Source of the DNA: Streptomyces uncialis
Lineage (GTDB): Bacteria > Actinomycetota > Actinomycetes > Streptomycetales > Streptomycetaceae
Assembly: GCF_036250755.1 (NCBI RefSeq)
Contig: NZ_CP109585.1
Location: 1-50,570 of the forward strand
Direction of reading: 5' to 3'
Length of the DNA stretch: 50,570 bases
The notes below the pieces were generated by a model. It did not search any database and was not told the origin of the DNA. It saw only the letters and a list, made by a program, of their open reading frames with translations. Positions 30,909-39,345 of the stretch are shown in pieces. How positions within the stretch are numbered: position 1 is the stretch's first letter; every line of letters begins with the position of its first letter. The position numbers and the translations under genes are program-made.

Positions 30909-31460
30909 TCAGCCGTCGGCGTGGAGGGCTTCGAGCCCGGCCTGCCACGGGTAGGCGTCGACGTTGCCCTGCTTGGGCTTGTGCGGGGTGAAGCCGGTGT
31001 CACCGAGCAGCACCGTGACACCGGCCTCGCGCAGGAACTCGACGTGCCGGGCGACGGCAGGGTGAGCGGCCTGCGCATCGTTGAAGTGGGGCAGGGCCAC
31101 GATCTTCAGGCCGAGTCCGATGCCCTCGGTGATCAGCCCAAGGGCGAGGGTGTCGCTGATCGCCGACGCCCACTTCGCAAGGGTGTTGCTGGTGAGCGGG
31201 GCGACGAGGATCGCGTCTGGCGAGGGCAGGACGTCGGGCTGCGAGGGGAGCTTGTACTGCCAGCGGACGGGATGGCCGGTGAGCTCCTCCAGGGCCTCGA
31301 TCTCCCCCTCGGCGTCCTCGGTGAGCCACCGGTGGGCGGAGGGTGTGAGGATCAGGCAGACGTCCCAGCCGACCCGCTGGGCGGCGCGGATCGGGACTTC
31401 GAGGCGACGGGCGGGCGGGGCGGCACAGGCGATCAGGTACAGGGTTCGGTTCGTGGTCAT
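30909..31460 (-). CDS. Flavoprotein, PPC-decarboxylase / Dfp-like family (183 aa)
   Basis: ATG 31458-31460 overlaps the upstream stop as ATGA. The sequence has the HFCD flavoprotein pattern: LYLIACAAPPARRLEVPIRA at the N-terminus, VCLILTPSAHRWL, and an FMN-binding region ILVAPLTSNTLAKWASAISD with TLALGLITEG. Family members decarboxylate a peptidyl or pantothenoyl cysteine. In Streptomyces such genes are often paired with a helix-turn-helix/TPR regulator (from memory); the truncated gene upstream is of that type. Confidence 0.82.
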   Translation of the reverse strand: MTTNRTLYLIACAAPPARRLEVPIRAAQRVGWDVCLILTPSAHRWLTEDAEGEIEALEELTGHPVRWQYKLPSQPDVLPSPDAILVAPLTSNTLAKWASAISDTLALGLITEGIGLGLKIVALPHFNDAQAAHPAVARHVEFLREAGVTVLLGDTGFTPHKPKQGNVDAYPWQAGLEALHADG

Positions 31461-32043
31461 CCGCGCAGTCCACAGCGATCAGCGAGGCCACGCAAGCGGC
31501 CATCGGCGCCGCCGACTCCCAACAGGCGCAGGTCCTCGACGAGGCGCTTCGTGCGGGGTCGGCACACCACTTCCTCGGGGGCGAGCTCCTCCGCCTCCAG
31601 GAGCGTGTCGACCGCGTCCTCGCGCTGCCCGGCCTGCTTCTCGCCGATGGCCCGGTCGGTGAGGAGGTGGGCCCGGCGCTCGCGCGGGAGACCGGCGAGG
31701 GAAACGGCCGGGATGTCCGCCGCGACCGCCACGGCGTCGGCGCCCTCGCTCAACTGGACGTGGGCCGCTACCCGGTAGAGCGCGCAGTTCGTCGGACCGA
31801 AGGACGTCCACAGCAGGTTGTCGTCGCGCCCGAGGCGTTCGGCGTGCTCGTCGGCCTGGTCGAGGAAGCCGGGCACCGCACGGGCGAGCACGTCCGGGCT
31901 CCAGTCGTCCGCCTCAGCGGCCGCGGCCTGCGCCATCGCCGCCTTGAGCCACAGCATCCCGAGCACGCTCAGCCCTTCCGGCCCGCGCTGCTCCAGGCTC
32001 GACGGCGGCACACGGTGATCTCCGGCCCCTTCGGTGCCTGGAC
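31457..32043 (-). pseudogene. Truncated TPR-type regulator, C-terminal part only
   Basis: The frame (GLSVLGMLWLKAAMAQAAAA, NLLWTSFGPTNCALYRVAAH, RRAHLLTDRAIGEKQAGQRE) matches the TPR-like C-terminal half of XRE-family Streptomyces regulators such as those ending ...APEEVRSRP..RLVRDL. The HTH half is absent: going upstream the frame runs into the inverted repeat at 32044-32082 of an inserted cassette. The frame stays open into the repeat, so a short fusion protein could be made. The 3' end overlaps the flavoprotein start. Confidence 0.7.
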
Positions 32044-32129
32044 GGGGTCCAGCCAAGGTGAGCCCAAACGGGCAGTGGGATGTGTCGAGGCGTCGACATC
32101 GGCTGCGGTAACCGGTGCGGGTCCGTGGC

Positions 32130-32627
32130 CTACACAACGCCCAGGACGACGCTGCTGGCGGGGGCGTCGAAGTTGCTGAGGTAGTTGGCGAGGCCGCCGT
32201 GGAATTCCTGACGGATGAGCACACCGTCGCGGTCGCCGTCGAGCCGGGTGAAGACTTCCTGGGCGGCGGCTTCGTCGCCGCCCGCAGCCGTGTAGTAACG
32301 CACGAATTTGTCCTTGGTCACTTCGCCGAAGCCGAACGCGGAGGCGAACACGCGCCCGGACAGGCTGTCGAAGTCCCTCCTGTGTGTGGCGTTCAGCGCG
32401 TCGACGAACTGCTGCTTGGACAGGCTGGGCCGGTTCTCGCTGCGGCTCTGCACCGCGCGCCAGAACTCGAGGAACCCCTTTCGGAGGTCGTCGATGTGTG
32501 TGTCGGAATTGTGGGCGAGGCGCGAGATCAGGTTCTCGAAGCTGTGCTTGCCGACGACGCCGTTCCGGTCGGGGTCGAGGGCGTCGAAGAGTTCCTGGAA
32601 ACGCTGGGACTTGTAATCAGTGGCCAC
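32130..32627 (-). CDS. EF-hand calcium-binding protein (165 aa)
   Basis: GTG 32625-32627. Calerythrin-like layout with EF-hand loops. The C-terminal loop D-G-D-R-D-G-V-L-I-R-Q-E has all Ca2+ ligands including the Glu at position 12. The N-terminal loop D18-P-D20-R-N22-G has Ser at position 12 and may bind weakly. The middle of the protein (GFLEFWRAVQSRS, LSKQQFVDALNATHRRD) fits degenerate EF-hand helices. It is the only gene in the inverted-repeat cassette. Probable calcium buffer or sensor; its benefit to a plasmid is unclear. Confidence 0.82.
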   Translation of the reverse strand: MATDYKSQRFQELFDALDPDRNGVVGKHSFENLISRLAHNSDTHIDDLRKGFLEFWRAVQSRSENRPSLSKQQFVDALNATHRRDFDSLSGRVFASAFGFGEVTKDKFVRYYTAAGGDEAAAQEVFTRLDGDRDGVLIRQEFHGGLANYLSNFDAPASSVVLGVV

Positions 32628-32861
32628 GGGGAGGGCCTTTCTCGGCAGGATGGTCGGGATGCGGGGCCGGGCCCCGCATCAGGCCTACCCGCCCACCACC
32701 CGGCGGGCAACAATCGCGGGGCGGGCACGGCGCATGTCCACCCGTCCGGGTGACGTGGGACACCGAGGCCGACGTCAACAGCGGAACCCGGGACAGGGCC
32801 AAGCCCTCGGAGGTAATCCCAGAACGCGACTCACACCTTCAAGACCATCCCACTGCCCCTT
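32628..32861. other. Upstream region of the EF-hand gene
   Basis: Contains GATGCGGGGC / GCCCCGCATC inverted arms around CGG at about 32657-32680, probably an operator or a terminator, then the right inverted repeat of the cassette. No gene seen. Confidence 0.45.
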
Positions 32862-33055
32862 TTGGGCTCACCTTGGCTAAACCCCCTGTTCGCCGAGTTG
32901 ATCCTGCAGGAGGCCGACGGACGCCTGTCGCAGCCGTGCACGAGCCTGAACGGGTTGCACAACCGGGCCCGGCTGATCCGCGCTCTGTACGAACGCCTGG
33001 ACCGGCTGCAGTCCTGCGTGCCCGCCGACGAGGCCGCTGTCTCGTCCCCCTGAGC
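32862..33055 (+). pseudogene. Possible 3' gene fragment at the cassette edge
   Basis: Plus-strand frame NPLFAELILQEADGRLSQPC ... NRARLIRALYERLDRLQ ending TGA at 33053-33055 has good helical character and G/C-biased third positions, but its only upstream start is a TTG inside the right inverted repeat. It may be the tail of a gene whose front was removed when the EF-hand cassette arrived. A terminator hairpin (33096-33141) follows on the same strand, consistent with a former gene end. Confidence 0.35.
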
Positions 33056-33095
33056 CGTCTCCCGGCGCCTCCCCCCGTGGGCCCGGGCGACGAAT

Positions 33096-33141
33096 GAAGC
33101 CCCCGGCAGCTGCTCCTGCACCGAGCGCTGCCGGGGGCTTC
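33096..33141 (+). terminator. 15-bp hairpin terminator
   Basis: GAAGCCCCCGGCAGC and GCTGCCGGGGGCTTC with a 16-nt loop, between the fragment ending at 33055 and the relaxase gene ending at 33188. Confidence 0.7.
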
Positions 33142-33168
33142 TCCATGCCTGTTCACACCCTGTTGAGA

Positions 33169-33184
33169 CTGTTGGGCCCAACAG
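33169..33184. repeat. Palindrome family copy: CTGTTGGGCCCAACAG
   Basis: Perfect 16-bp palindrome ending 3 bases before the TAA (33188-33190) of the relaxase gene; an extra CCTGTTG half site lies just upstream. Confidence 0.8.
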
Positions 33185-33187
33185 GTC

Positions 33188-36100
33188 TTACCTGGACGGC
33201 CCGCTCCTGCCCTGGGAGGGCGGGGTGTGGCGGTAAGCGGTGGCCGACGACTGCGCGGCCGCCCGGGACCGTTCAATGGCCGCACGCTTCTGCTCGATCG
33301 CGTACGAACGGCGGGCCTTGGTCTCCTTGTCGTGCAGCTCGGGATACTTCTCGGCGATGTCGGCGCGGCGGGCCTGCTCGGTCCTGACCGTGGCCACGGT
33401 CGTCCGATGCTTGGCGGCCGCCTCGGTGTACTTGGTGGCCTCGCCCTGCAGACTGGTCAGCTTCTGGGCGTCGCGCCGGTCGATGCGCCGCTCGATATCG
33501 GGAAGCTGCTCGCGCATCGTCGCCAGCCGCTCGGTGACGGTGTCGAGGTCGGCCGGGGCGAACTTCTCCGCTTCGACGTCGCGGAACTGCCCGACGTGCT
33601 TGCTGGTGCGGATCGTCTCCCACGCCTCGACGCGGGCGTCCCGAGCGGCGTTGCGCGCCTCGCTCTCCTCCGTACGCCAGGCCGCCCGCTCGGCGGTGAC
33701 GGCCTTGATGTCCGCCTCGATCTGCTTCTTGGTGATGTTGGCGCGCACCCGCTCCCAGCGGGTCAGGTCCTTCTTCGGCTCCAGGTATTCACGCAGGTGC
33801 TTGTCCCGCTGCTCCGCCTCCTTGCGCGCGTTGGCCTCCCGGGCGAGCTCCTGGGCGGCCTCCTTCGCCTTCGCCTCCGCCTGGTCGAGCAGGGTCGCCG
33901 CCTCGACGACGATGGCCTGCCCGCGGGTCTGCCCGGCGGCCTTCTCCTGGGCCAGGCGCTCCTCAAGGAGGCGTGCCTTCTCCGTCGCGTCCCTCGCCCC
34001 GCGCTCGGCCATCCCGATCCCCTCATGGGCCAGGCCGGCCGCCCGGGCGAGGTCGGCGTCCGAGCGCTTGCCGTACGGCCGGGCCTTCCAGGGCAGTACG
34101 GCCGCCATCTCGCGCAACCGCTGGGTCTCCGCCAGGCTCTTCTCGCTGGCGGCACGCTCCCGGGTCTCGTCCGCGCCGGCGGGCTCGAACTCCACCGCAG
34201 GCTCGACCGTGGCGGCGCGCTCCTCGGCGGCGAGCCGCTGCGCCTGCTCGTACGCCTCCCGTGCGCGGCCGGTGGAGACGGCTGTCGCCGCACGGACCCG
34301 CCGTAGGGCGGCTTCGCTCTCCTCGCGGGCCCGTTCGTGCTCGCGCTCGGCTGCCTGCTCCGGCACCCGGGCCGGGGCCGGCGGTTCCCGCAGCAGGTCC
34401 GACACCATGTAGTCGCCGCAGTCCTGTCCGAGGAATTTCGCGAACGCGGTGACGGCGCGCTGCAGGCGCTCGGCCTCGGTGCGGGCCGCGCCGAGGCGGG
34501 CCTGCGTCTCGTCGTCCTCGACGACCTGCAGGGGCAGCCAGAGGTGGTTCTCCTGACGGCCGCGGGTGATGCCGGGGTAGACGGCGAAGGCGTTCGCGCC
34601 GTGCCCGTACAGCAGACCCACCTCGCTGGTGAGGCCCTGGCTGGCGGCCACCGTCATCGCGTAGCCGAGGGAGAGGGCGCCGCGGCTGATGGCCTTCGGT
34701 TCGAACCACGCGGACACGTGGTCGTTCGTCTTCTTGTCGCGCCAGGTGATCTCGACGCGGTGGGCGTCGTCGATCGCGCTGACCACGGCCCGGTAGCCGT
34801 TGAGGACGTCCGGGCCTTCGCCGCGCCTGCTGCGGTAGTCGTTCTCGCGTACGCGCACCAGGTCGCCCACGGCGAGGTTCAGGTCTGCCCCGCCGGACAG
34901 GGCGAAGCGGTGCTCGGTGCCGAGTTCGCCGCGCTGCCGGCGGATCTGCTGGGCGCCAAGGTTGAGGACCTCGACGTCGGCGTTCTTGGCGGCCAGCACG
35001 GTCACCGCGTCGATCAGGTCGTGCGGATCGGCCCAGCGGGTGCGCACCTCGTCCCAGGTGGTCAGGATCTGCCCGTGGGCCTCGATGGCGGTCTCGGCGG
35101 CGTGCACCCGGCCGGTGTCCGCCAGGATGCGCAGGGCCTGCTCGTGGTCGCCGGTGCGCCACACCTCCAGCGCGGCGCGCTCGGCGTCGTTGCGCTGGCG
35201 GCGGTTCTCCGTGAGCGTCAGCCCGCCGACGAGCCGGTGAACCTCCTTGAACCAGCCGCCCGGGCCGATCGCCTGCAGCTGCTTCGGGTCACCGATCGCC
35301 ACGATCTTCGTCCCCGTACGGGCCGCCTCCGTCATCAGCGCGGCGGCCTGCCGGTCGTTGGACATGGTCGCCTCGTCGATCACCAGGACGTCGATGCCCG
35401 TGAGTCCCTTGCTGTCGCGGATCTGCTGGAGCCAGGAAGCGATCGAGCGGGCCGGGATGCCCGAGGCGTCGGTAAGGCTCTGGGCCGCGACCGCGCTCAC
35501 CGTCGCGCCGGCGTACGTGTGGCCGGTGGCGTCCCACGCGATCCTGCACGCCTCCATGAGCGTGCTCTTGCCGGTGCCGGCGGCGCCGATGTGCGCGTCG
35601 ATGCCGTGCCCAGCGGTCAGTGTCCGTTCGATCGCGGCGCGCTGTTCGTCGGACAGGGTGAAACCGTTGGCGACCTCGAACACCGACATGGCGGCAGCGG
35701 CCTGCTCGGCGGTCAGCTTCACCGCGGCCTCGTCGAACCGGGTCTTGGCCTGGGTGATGACGGTCTTCTCGGCGTCGAGGATGTCGCGGGTGGTGTAGCG
35801 GTCCATCGACGACATGAGGGTGGAGCCGGTGTGCGGCAGCCGCACCGCGTACCCCTCGACGGCGAGGACCTGGTCGGCGAGCTCGTCCAGGAGGCCCGGC
35901 TCGGCGCCGATGCCGAACTCCATCGCGTTCGCCACGGCGGCGAGCAGCTGCGCGCGGCTGAACGATTTCTCCGACGCGGTCAGCCCGGTCTCGACGTCGA
36001 AGACGACGCGGGCGAGGTCGGCCGGCGGGGGCACGCGCGGGCCGCCGCCGGGTCCGTCGACGGCCGCGCCGCCGGGGTCGGGCGGTCCGGGTGCGGCGGC

Positions 36101-37378
36101 CGCCACCATCGCGTCGACGTCGCCGACGACGGACCCGGCGCGGGTGCGCCAGCTGGAGCGCATCCCGGACGCGTCGGCGTCGACCTTCGCGCGGCGGGTC
36201 TCGTCGGCGGCGCGCTGCCGGTCTGCGCGTGAGGCGTCCTCGCCCACGAGTTCGTTGACGCGTGCGTGACGGCGGGAGAACGCGTCGCGCAGTTCCTCGG
36301 GGACGTGGCGGATCTCCCACGCGCGGGTGTCCGGGTTGTACTCGCGACGGATGCCGAACCGCTCGTACGTCAGCTCCCTCACCCGCGCCTTGAAGTACCC
36401 GTCGAGGGCCTTGGCGTGACGGTGGAAGTCCTTCCCGCTGTTCGCGACGGACCGCCATTCGCCGTCCTCGCACAGGGCCATGTTGGCGATCGTGACGTGG
36501 ACGTGCAGGTGCGGGTCGCCGGGTTCGCCCGCCGTCACCGGACGTGCGGCGAGGTGTTCCACCGACCAGCCGAGCAGACCGCCGGTGGCGATGCGCACCT
36601 TCTCTCCGTCGTCGCCGGTGACGGAGTAGCCGATCCACTCCTCGGCCTGGCGGACCGTGTCGTCCTTCGCCCGCTGCACGAGCTCCCTGAACGTGCGCTC
36701 GTCGAGGTCGCCCATGAGCCCGGACACCGCGCTGTCGGACTTCGGCAGGTCGAGCACGAGGTCCCATCCGCGCACGCGGGTGTCGATCCGCTTATCGATG
36801 CTCGCCCACGCCTGTTCGACCGTGTCGGTGCCGTAGACATCGACGAGGTCGAGGCCGGCCGCGCGGGCGAGCTTGTGCAGGGTGCCGACCTGAAGGCGCT
36901 GTCCCTCGCCGAACCGGTTCACCATCCGCTGCTGGGTAGCGAGCTCACGCTGCTGCTTCGGCTTGCCCTCCAGCAGGTCGGCCGGCTCGACACGCTTCTC
37001 GGCGGCCAGTGCCTCGATCGCCTCGGTCAGCCGCGCCACGGTCAGGTGTGCGTCGGGATGGACGCGCACGGAGGCGGTGGAGGCGAGCAGCCGGGCACCG
37101 GTGGCGGGGTGGCAACCGTTCATGATCCGGCGCGCGGCGCCCTTGGCTTCGTCGTCCAGGCGCTCGCCCGCCGCGTACCCGAAGACGCCCATTCCGCTGC
37201 CGACCCACACCAGGTGGCCGTCGCCCTCCGGTCGCAGCCGGTAGTCGACGGCGGCGTCGAGCGAGTCGTCCAGGACGATGGTCTCTGCGGCGTCGGGCTC
37301 GACGACACCACATCCGGCCTGCTCGCGCAGCCGGTACTCGACCTGCGCGTCCGCCTTGATCTTCGTCAGCCAGGCCAC
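33188..37378 (-). CDS. MobF/TrwC-family conjugative relaxase-helicase (1396 aa)
   Basis: Nicks the plasmid at oriT and unwinds the transferred strand. GTG 37376-37378 has GGGGGAGG upstream; an earlier in-frame ATG (37513) lacks one. The N-terminal relaxase has a candidate nucleophile Tyr near residue 15, DLVLDLPKSDSAVSGL, and the HUH metal site PHLHVHVTIAN (~286-296). The RecD-like helicase has Walker A GAAGTGKST (~596-604), Walker B VLVIDEAT (~662-669) and the GDPKQLQ motif. The last ~380 residues are a long coiled coil. The oriT is expected just upstream (37379-37530). It has no co-directional neighbour, being separated from the Uma2 pseudogene and the transfer operon. Confidence 0.9.
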   Translation of the reverse strand: MAWLTKIKADAQVEYRLREQAGCGVVEPDAAETIVLDDSLDAAVDYRLRPEGDGHLVWVGSGMGVFGYAAGERLDDEAKGAARRIMNGCHPATGARLLASTASVRVHPDAHLTVARLTEAIEALAAEKRVEPADLLEGKPKQQRELATQQRMVNRFGEGQRLQVGTLHKLARAAGLDLVDVYGTDTVEQAWASIDKRIDTRVRGWDLVLDLPKSDSAVSGLMGDLDERTFRELVQRAKDDTVRQAEEWIGYSVTGDDGEKVRIATGGLLGWSVEHLAARPVTAGEPGDPHLHVHVTIANMALCEDGEWRSVANSGKDFHRHAKALDGYFKARVRELTYERFGIRREYNPDTRAWEIRHVPEELRDAFSRRHARVNELVGEDASRADRQRAADETRRAKVDADASGMRSSWRTRAGSVVGDVDAMVAAAAPGPPDPGGAAVDGPGGGPRVPPPADLARVVFDVETGLTASEKSFSRAQLLAAVANAMEFGIGAEPGLLDELADQVLAVEGYAVRLPHTGSTLMSSMDRYTTRDILDAEKTVITQAKTRFDEAAVKLTAEQAAAAMSVFEVANGFTLSDEQRAAIERTLTAGHGIDAHIGAAGTGKSTLMEACRIAWDATGHTYAGATVSAVAAQSLTDASGIPARSIASWLQQIRDSKGLTGIDVLVIDEATMSNDRQAAALMTEAARTGTKIVAIGDPKQLQAIGPGGWFKEVHRLVGGLTLTENRRQRNDAERAALEVWRTGDHEQALRILADTGRVHAAETAIEAHGQILTTWDEVRTRWADPHDLIDAVTVLAAKNADVEVLNLGAQQIRRQRGELGTEHRFALSGGADLNLAVGDLVRVRENDYRSRRGEGPDVLNGYRAVVSAIDDAHRVEITWRDKKTNDHVSAWFEPKAISRGALSLGYAMTVAASQGLTSEVGLLYGHGANAFAVYPGITRGRQENHLWLPLQVVEDDETQARLGAARTEAERLQRAVTAFAKFLGQDCGDYMVSDLLREPPAPARVPEQAAEREHERAREESEAALRRVRAATAVSTGRAREAYEQAQRLAAEERAATVEPAVEFEPAGADETRERAASEKSLAETQRLREMAAVLPWKARPYGKRSDADLARAAGLAHEGIGMAERGARDATEKARLLEERLAQEKAAGQTRGQAIVVEAATLLDQAEAKAKEAAQELAREANARKEAEQRDKHLREYLEPKKDLTRWERVRANITKKQIEADIKAVTAERAAWRTEESEARNAARDARVEAWETIRTSKHVGQFRDVEAEKFAPADLDTVTERLATMREQLPDIERRIDRRDAQKLTSLQGEATKYTEAAAKHRTTVATVRTEQARRADIAEKYPELHDKETKARRSYAIEQKRAAIERSRAAAQSSATAYRHTPPSQGRSGPSR

Positions 37379-37706
37379 CGGCCATCCTCCCCCGCTTGTG
37401 CGCTTGTGCGCTGTTCGGCCCGGCCTGCCGGACCTCCCCCGACGGGGGGAGGTCCCTTTGTGCCTAGCTCTTTTCTGATCTTGACCCTGTGGACAGGTGA
37501 TCGAGTCATCCACAGGGGTCCTAGACAGTAGCTGGAGATCAGCTGTTGCCGAAAAGGCGTCTGAGCTGAAGGGACAGCGCGGCGGTGCGGAGGTCTGCCA
37601 CAGGGCCTGTCATCGGGCCTGCGGGTGGTTCTGCCGGGCCGTTCCGGGCAAACCCGGAAGAGTGTCCGCGATTCGCGGACGGACGGGCGGGGGTCACTGA
37701 GGGTGG
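37379..37706. other. Candidate oriT and control region of the relaxase
   Basis: No gene. Contains CTTGTGCG tandem repeats (about 37394-37411), an 11-bp hairpin GGACCTCCCCC/GGGGGAGGTCC (37430-37455), an inverted pair GACCCTGTGGA (37483-37493) / TCCACAGGGGTC (37509-37520) and a GTCCGCGATTCGCGGAC palindrome (37664-37680). MobF relaxases usually recognise hairpins beside the nic site close to their own gene, so this is the best oriT candidate (inference). Confidence 0.5.
37664..37680. repeat. GTCCGCGAYTCGCGGAC palindrome, copy 3
   Basis: GTCCGCG-ATT-CGCGGAC, 7-bp perfect arms. Matches 27404-27420 except at the centre. Confidence 0.6.
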
Positions 37707-38145
37707 TCAGCGCGCGGGCGGCGCGGCGAGGCCGGCGGGGGCGAGCTGGACCGCGAGCGGGGCCGGGATCCGGGCGCTGCGCCCGGCCGGGACGCGGGCC
37801 ACCGTGGCGTACGCGCCGCCCTCCAGAGCGCCGACCCGCAGGTGCGGCGCGGGCTCCAGATCGAGGCGCCACAGGTGCCCGATGCCCGCCTCGGCGTACA
37901 GCACGGGCCTGGTGATCCGGTCGGTCACCGCGGTGTCCGCCGTGGTGATCTCGACGACCAGGAGGACGTCGGCGGTGTCGACGAAGGGGCGGCGGCCGCG
38001 GTGCGCCGGCGCGCTGGTGCGCGACGCCGGGGCGGGGGGTGAGTAGCAGCGCTCCGCCGACCGTCTCGGTGCGGTGGAAGGCGTTGTCGTCAAGCGCCAG
38101 GACGTCGTCCACCGTCCGCGGTCCGGCGCGGTCGGACGGCAGCAT
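37707..38145 (-). pseudogene. Uma2-family endonuclease, frameshifted and internally deleted
   Basis: From ATG 38143-38145 one frame reads VDDVLALDDNAFHRTETVGG and ALLLTPRPGVAHQRA, the normal Uma2 (DUF820) beginning. The matching C-terminal half (VDTADVLLVVEITTADTAVT, GIGHLWRLDLEPAPHLRVG) lies in another frame ending at 37707. Between them about 60-70 expected residues are missing. The gene therefore cannot encode a full Uma2 protein. Confidence 0.7.
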
Positions 38146-38313
38146 GGGTACCCCGTCACGTGTCTCCCGTGCGCACCCGTGGCGCACCGGCACTTTGCCC
38201 GTTCTTGACCTTGCGGGGAACCGTGATCCGCGCCGCGCTTTGCCTGTGCATTACCCGTTGGTCGTGCGGTCGCACGGCCTGCTCGCCCACCGGATGACCG
38301 GCCCCCGGACATG

Positions 38314-38354
38314 CCGAAGCCCCCGACCGCAGGGTGCGCGGTCGGGGGCTTCGG
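38314..38354 (-). terminator. 17-bp hairpin terminator at the end of the transfer operon
   Basis: CCGAAGCCCCCGACCGC and its perfect complement with an AGGGTGC loop, 70 bases past the last operon stop (38425). Confidence 0.75.
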
Positions 38355-38424
38355 GGAGGTGGGCGGGGCGAGTCAGTTGTCGCTCGTGTCGCGGCTGAGG
38401 AGCTGGCGCAGCGCGGCGGGTCAA

Positions 38425-38661
38425 TCAGAGGTCGCGGACTTCGGTCCCTGCGTTGTCGCCGGGCGGGCGGGCGACGACGGACAGACGGACCGTGCCGTCG
38501 CCGAGCGGGGCGAGCTGCACCGCGTGGTGGGCGCCGCGGCCGTCGCCCAGGGCGTCGGTCTCGAACGCCGCGGCGGGCAGCTCCAACGAGCCGCCGTGGT
38601 GCATCAGCAGGGCGATGAGCATCGCGTGGGACATGTCCGCCGGGTTGGGCAGGCGGGTCAC
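38425..38661 (-). CDS. Small hypothetical protein, last gene of the transfer operon (78 aa)
   Basis: GTG 38659-38661 overlaps the previous stop as GTGA. Short helical N-terminus (NPADMSHAMLIALLMHHGGS) followed by predicted strands (HHAVQLAPLGDGTVRLSVVA). No recognised family. The terminator at 38314-38354 closes the operon. The overlap with the 207-aa gene suggests that the two products work together. Confidence 0.65.
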   Translation of the reverse strand: MTRLPNPADMSHAMLIALLMHHGGSLELPAAAFETDALGDGRGAHHAVQLAPLGDGTVRLSVVARPPGDNAGTEVRDL

Positions 38662-39281
38662 CAGTGACCTCCTTCGCTGCCGACCAGCTTGGCCACCATC
38701 GGCCCGGCGTCGCGGTTGATGCCCGCCACGGCGACGGCGACGGCCTGCTTGGCGTCGTCGATCAGCAGCTCCTCGACGGGCCACTTCCCTGCGGGCTGGT
38801 GCAGGGACCAGCCGTCCGTCGGCAGGCGCAGGGTGGCGGAGAGCATCAAGGCGGGCTTCGACTCGTCCGCAGGGTCCCGAAGGGGCAGGTGGCTGCCATC
38901 GGAGGAGTACGCGTACCGGTCGGTCTCCCAGTCGCGCACGGTGTACGGCGGGCGCACGCTCTGGGCGAGCTGGCCGTGCTGGACGGGGGTCTCGATGACG
39001 ACCAGGAGGCGGCTGTCCTCCTGCGACCGGGTGAGCCGGACGGCGCCGAGGTCGGGGCGGATGCGGACGTAGCCGGGGGACATCACCGGCGGGGTGGCGA
39101 CGTACCAGGCCCATACGAGGAAGGCGGCCGGGTCGGTGCGGTCCTCCTCCCACAGTCCGTCGTCGAGCTTCTGGGCGAGGTAGCGGCCGAAGCGGCTGTC
39201 GAGAGGGGCGTTGCTGTCGCCCATGTCGCGGTCGTAGTCGTCCGCGACGGCTACGAGGGTGGTGCTGGACCAGTTGGTCAC
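38658..39281 (-). CDS. Hypothetical protein (207 aa)
   Basis: GTG 39279-39281 with GAGGAG upstream. Contains conserved-looking aromatic stretches (AAFLVWAWYVATPPVMSPGY, WETDRYAYSSDGSHLPL, LMLSATLRLPTDGWSLHQPA). No cysteine clusters, membrane helices or catalytic motif. Part of the transfer operon, translationally coupled to the 78-aa gene. Function unknown. Confidence 0.65.
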   Translation of the reverse strand: MTNWSSTTLVAVADDYDRDMGDSNAPLDSRFGRYLAQKLDDGLWEEDRTDPAAFLVWAWYVATPPVMSPGYVRIRPDLGAVRLTRSQEDSRLLVVIETPVQHGQLAQSVRPPYTVRDWETDRYAYSSDGSHLPLRDPADESKPALMLSATLRLPTDGWSLHQPAGKWPVEELLIDDAKQAVAVAVAGINRDAGPMVAKLVGSEGGHW

Positions 39282-39301
39282 GGTGGGGCTCCTCAAGAGG
39301 A

Positions 39302-39326
39302 GCGGGGCCGGTTTCGGCGGCCCCGC
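39302..39326 (-). terminator. Intercistronic hairpin with GGTTTCGGC loop (copy 1)
   Basis: GCGGGGCC / GGCCCCGC arms around GGTTTCGGC. A similar hairpin with the identical loop lies at 39918-39952. Between operon genes, so more likely an RNA stability or attenuation element than a full stop. Confidence 0.5.
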
Positions 39327-39345
39327 CGGTCGGGCGTGGTGGTGG

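Larger units (their letters stand above)
32044..32885. mobile_element. Inverted-repeat-bounded cassette carrying an EF-hand gene
   Basis: Left end 32044-32082 and right end 32846-32885 are inverted repeats of 39-40 bases: AGCCAAGGTGAGCCCAAA identical, then a 1-2 base gap, then GGGCAGTGGGATG identical, with GGGGTYY outside. Total 842 bp. No transposase is encoded, so this looks like a non-autonomous element with a passenger gene. It truncates the regulator at 31457-32043. No clear target-site duplication is seen. Confidence 0.65.

Noticed and set aside
36266..37531. Plus-strand open frame opposite the relaxase N-terminus
   Set aside because: The minus strand carries the HUH and LPKSDS relaxase motifs; the plus frame is a shadow.
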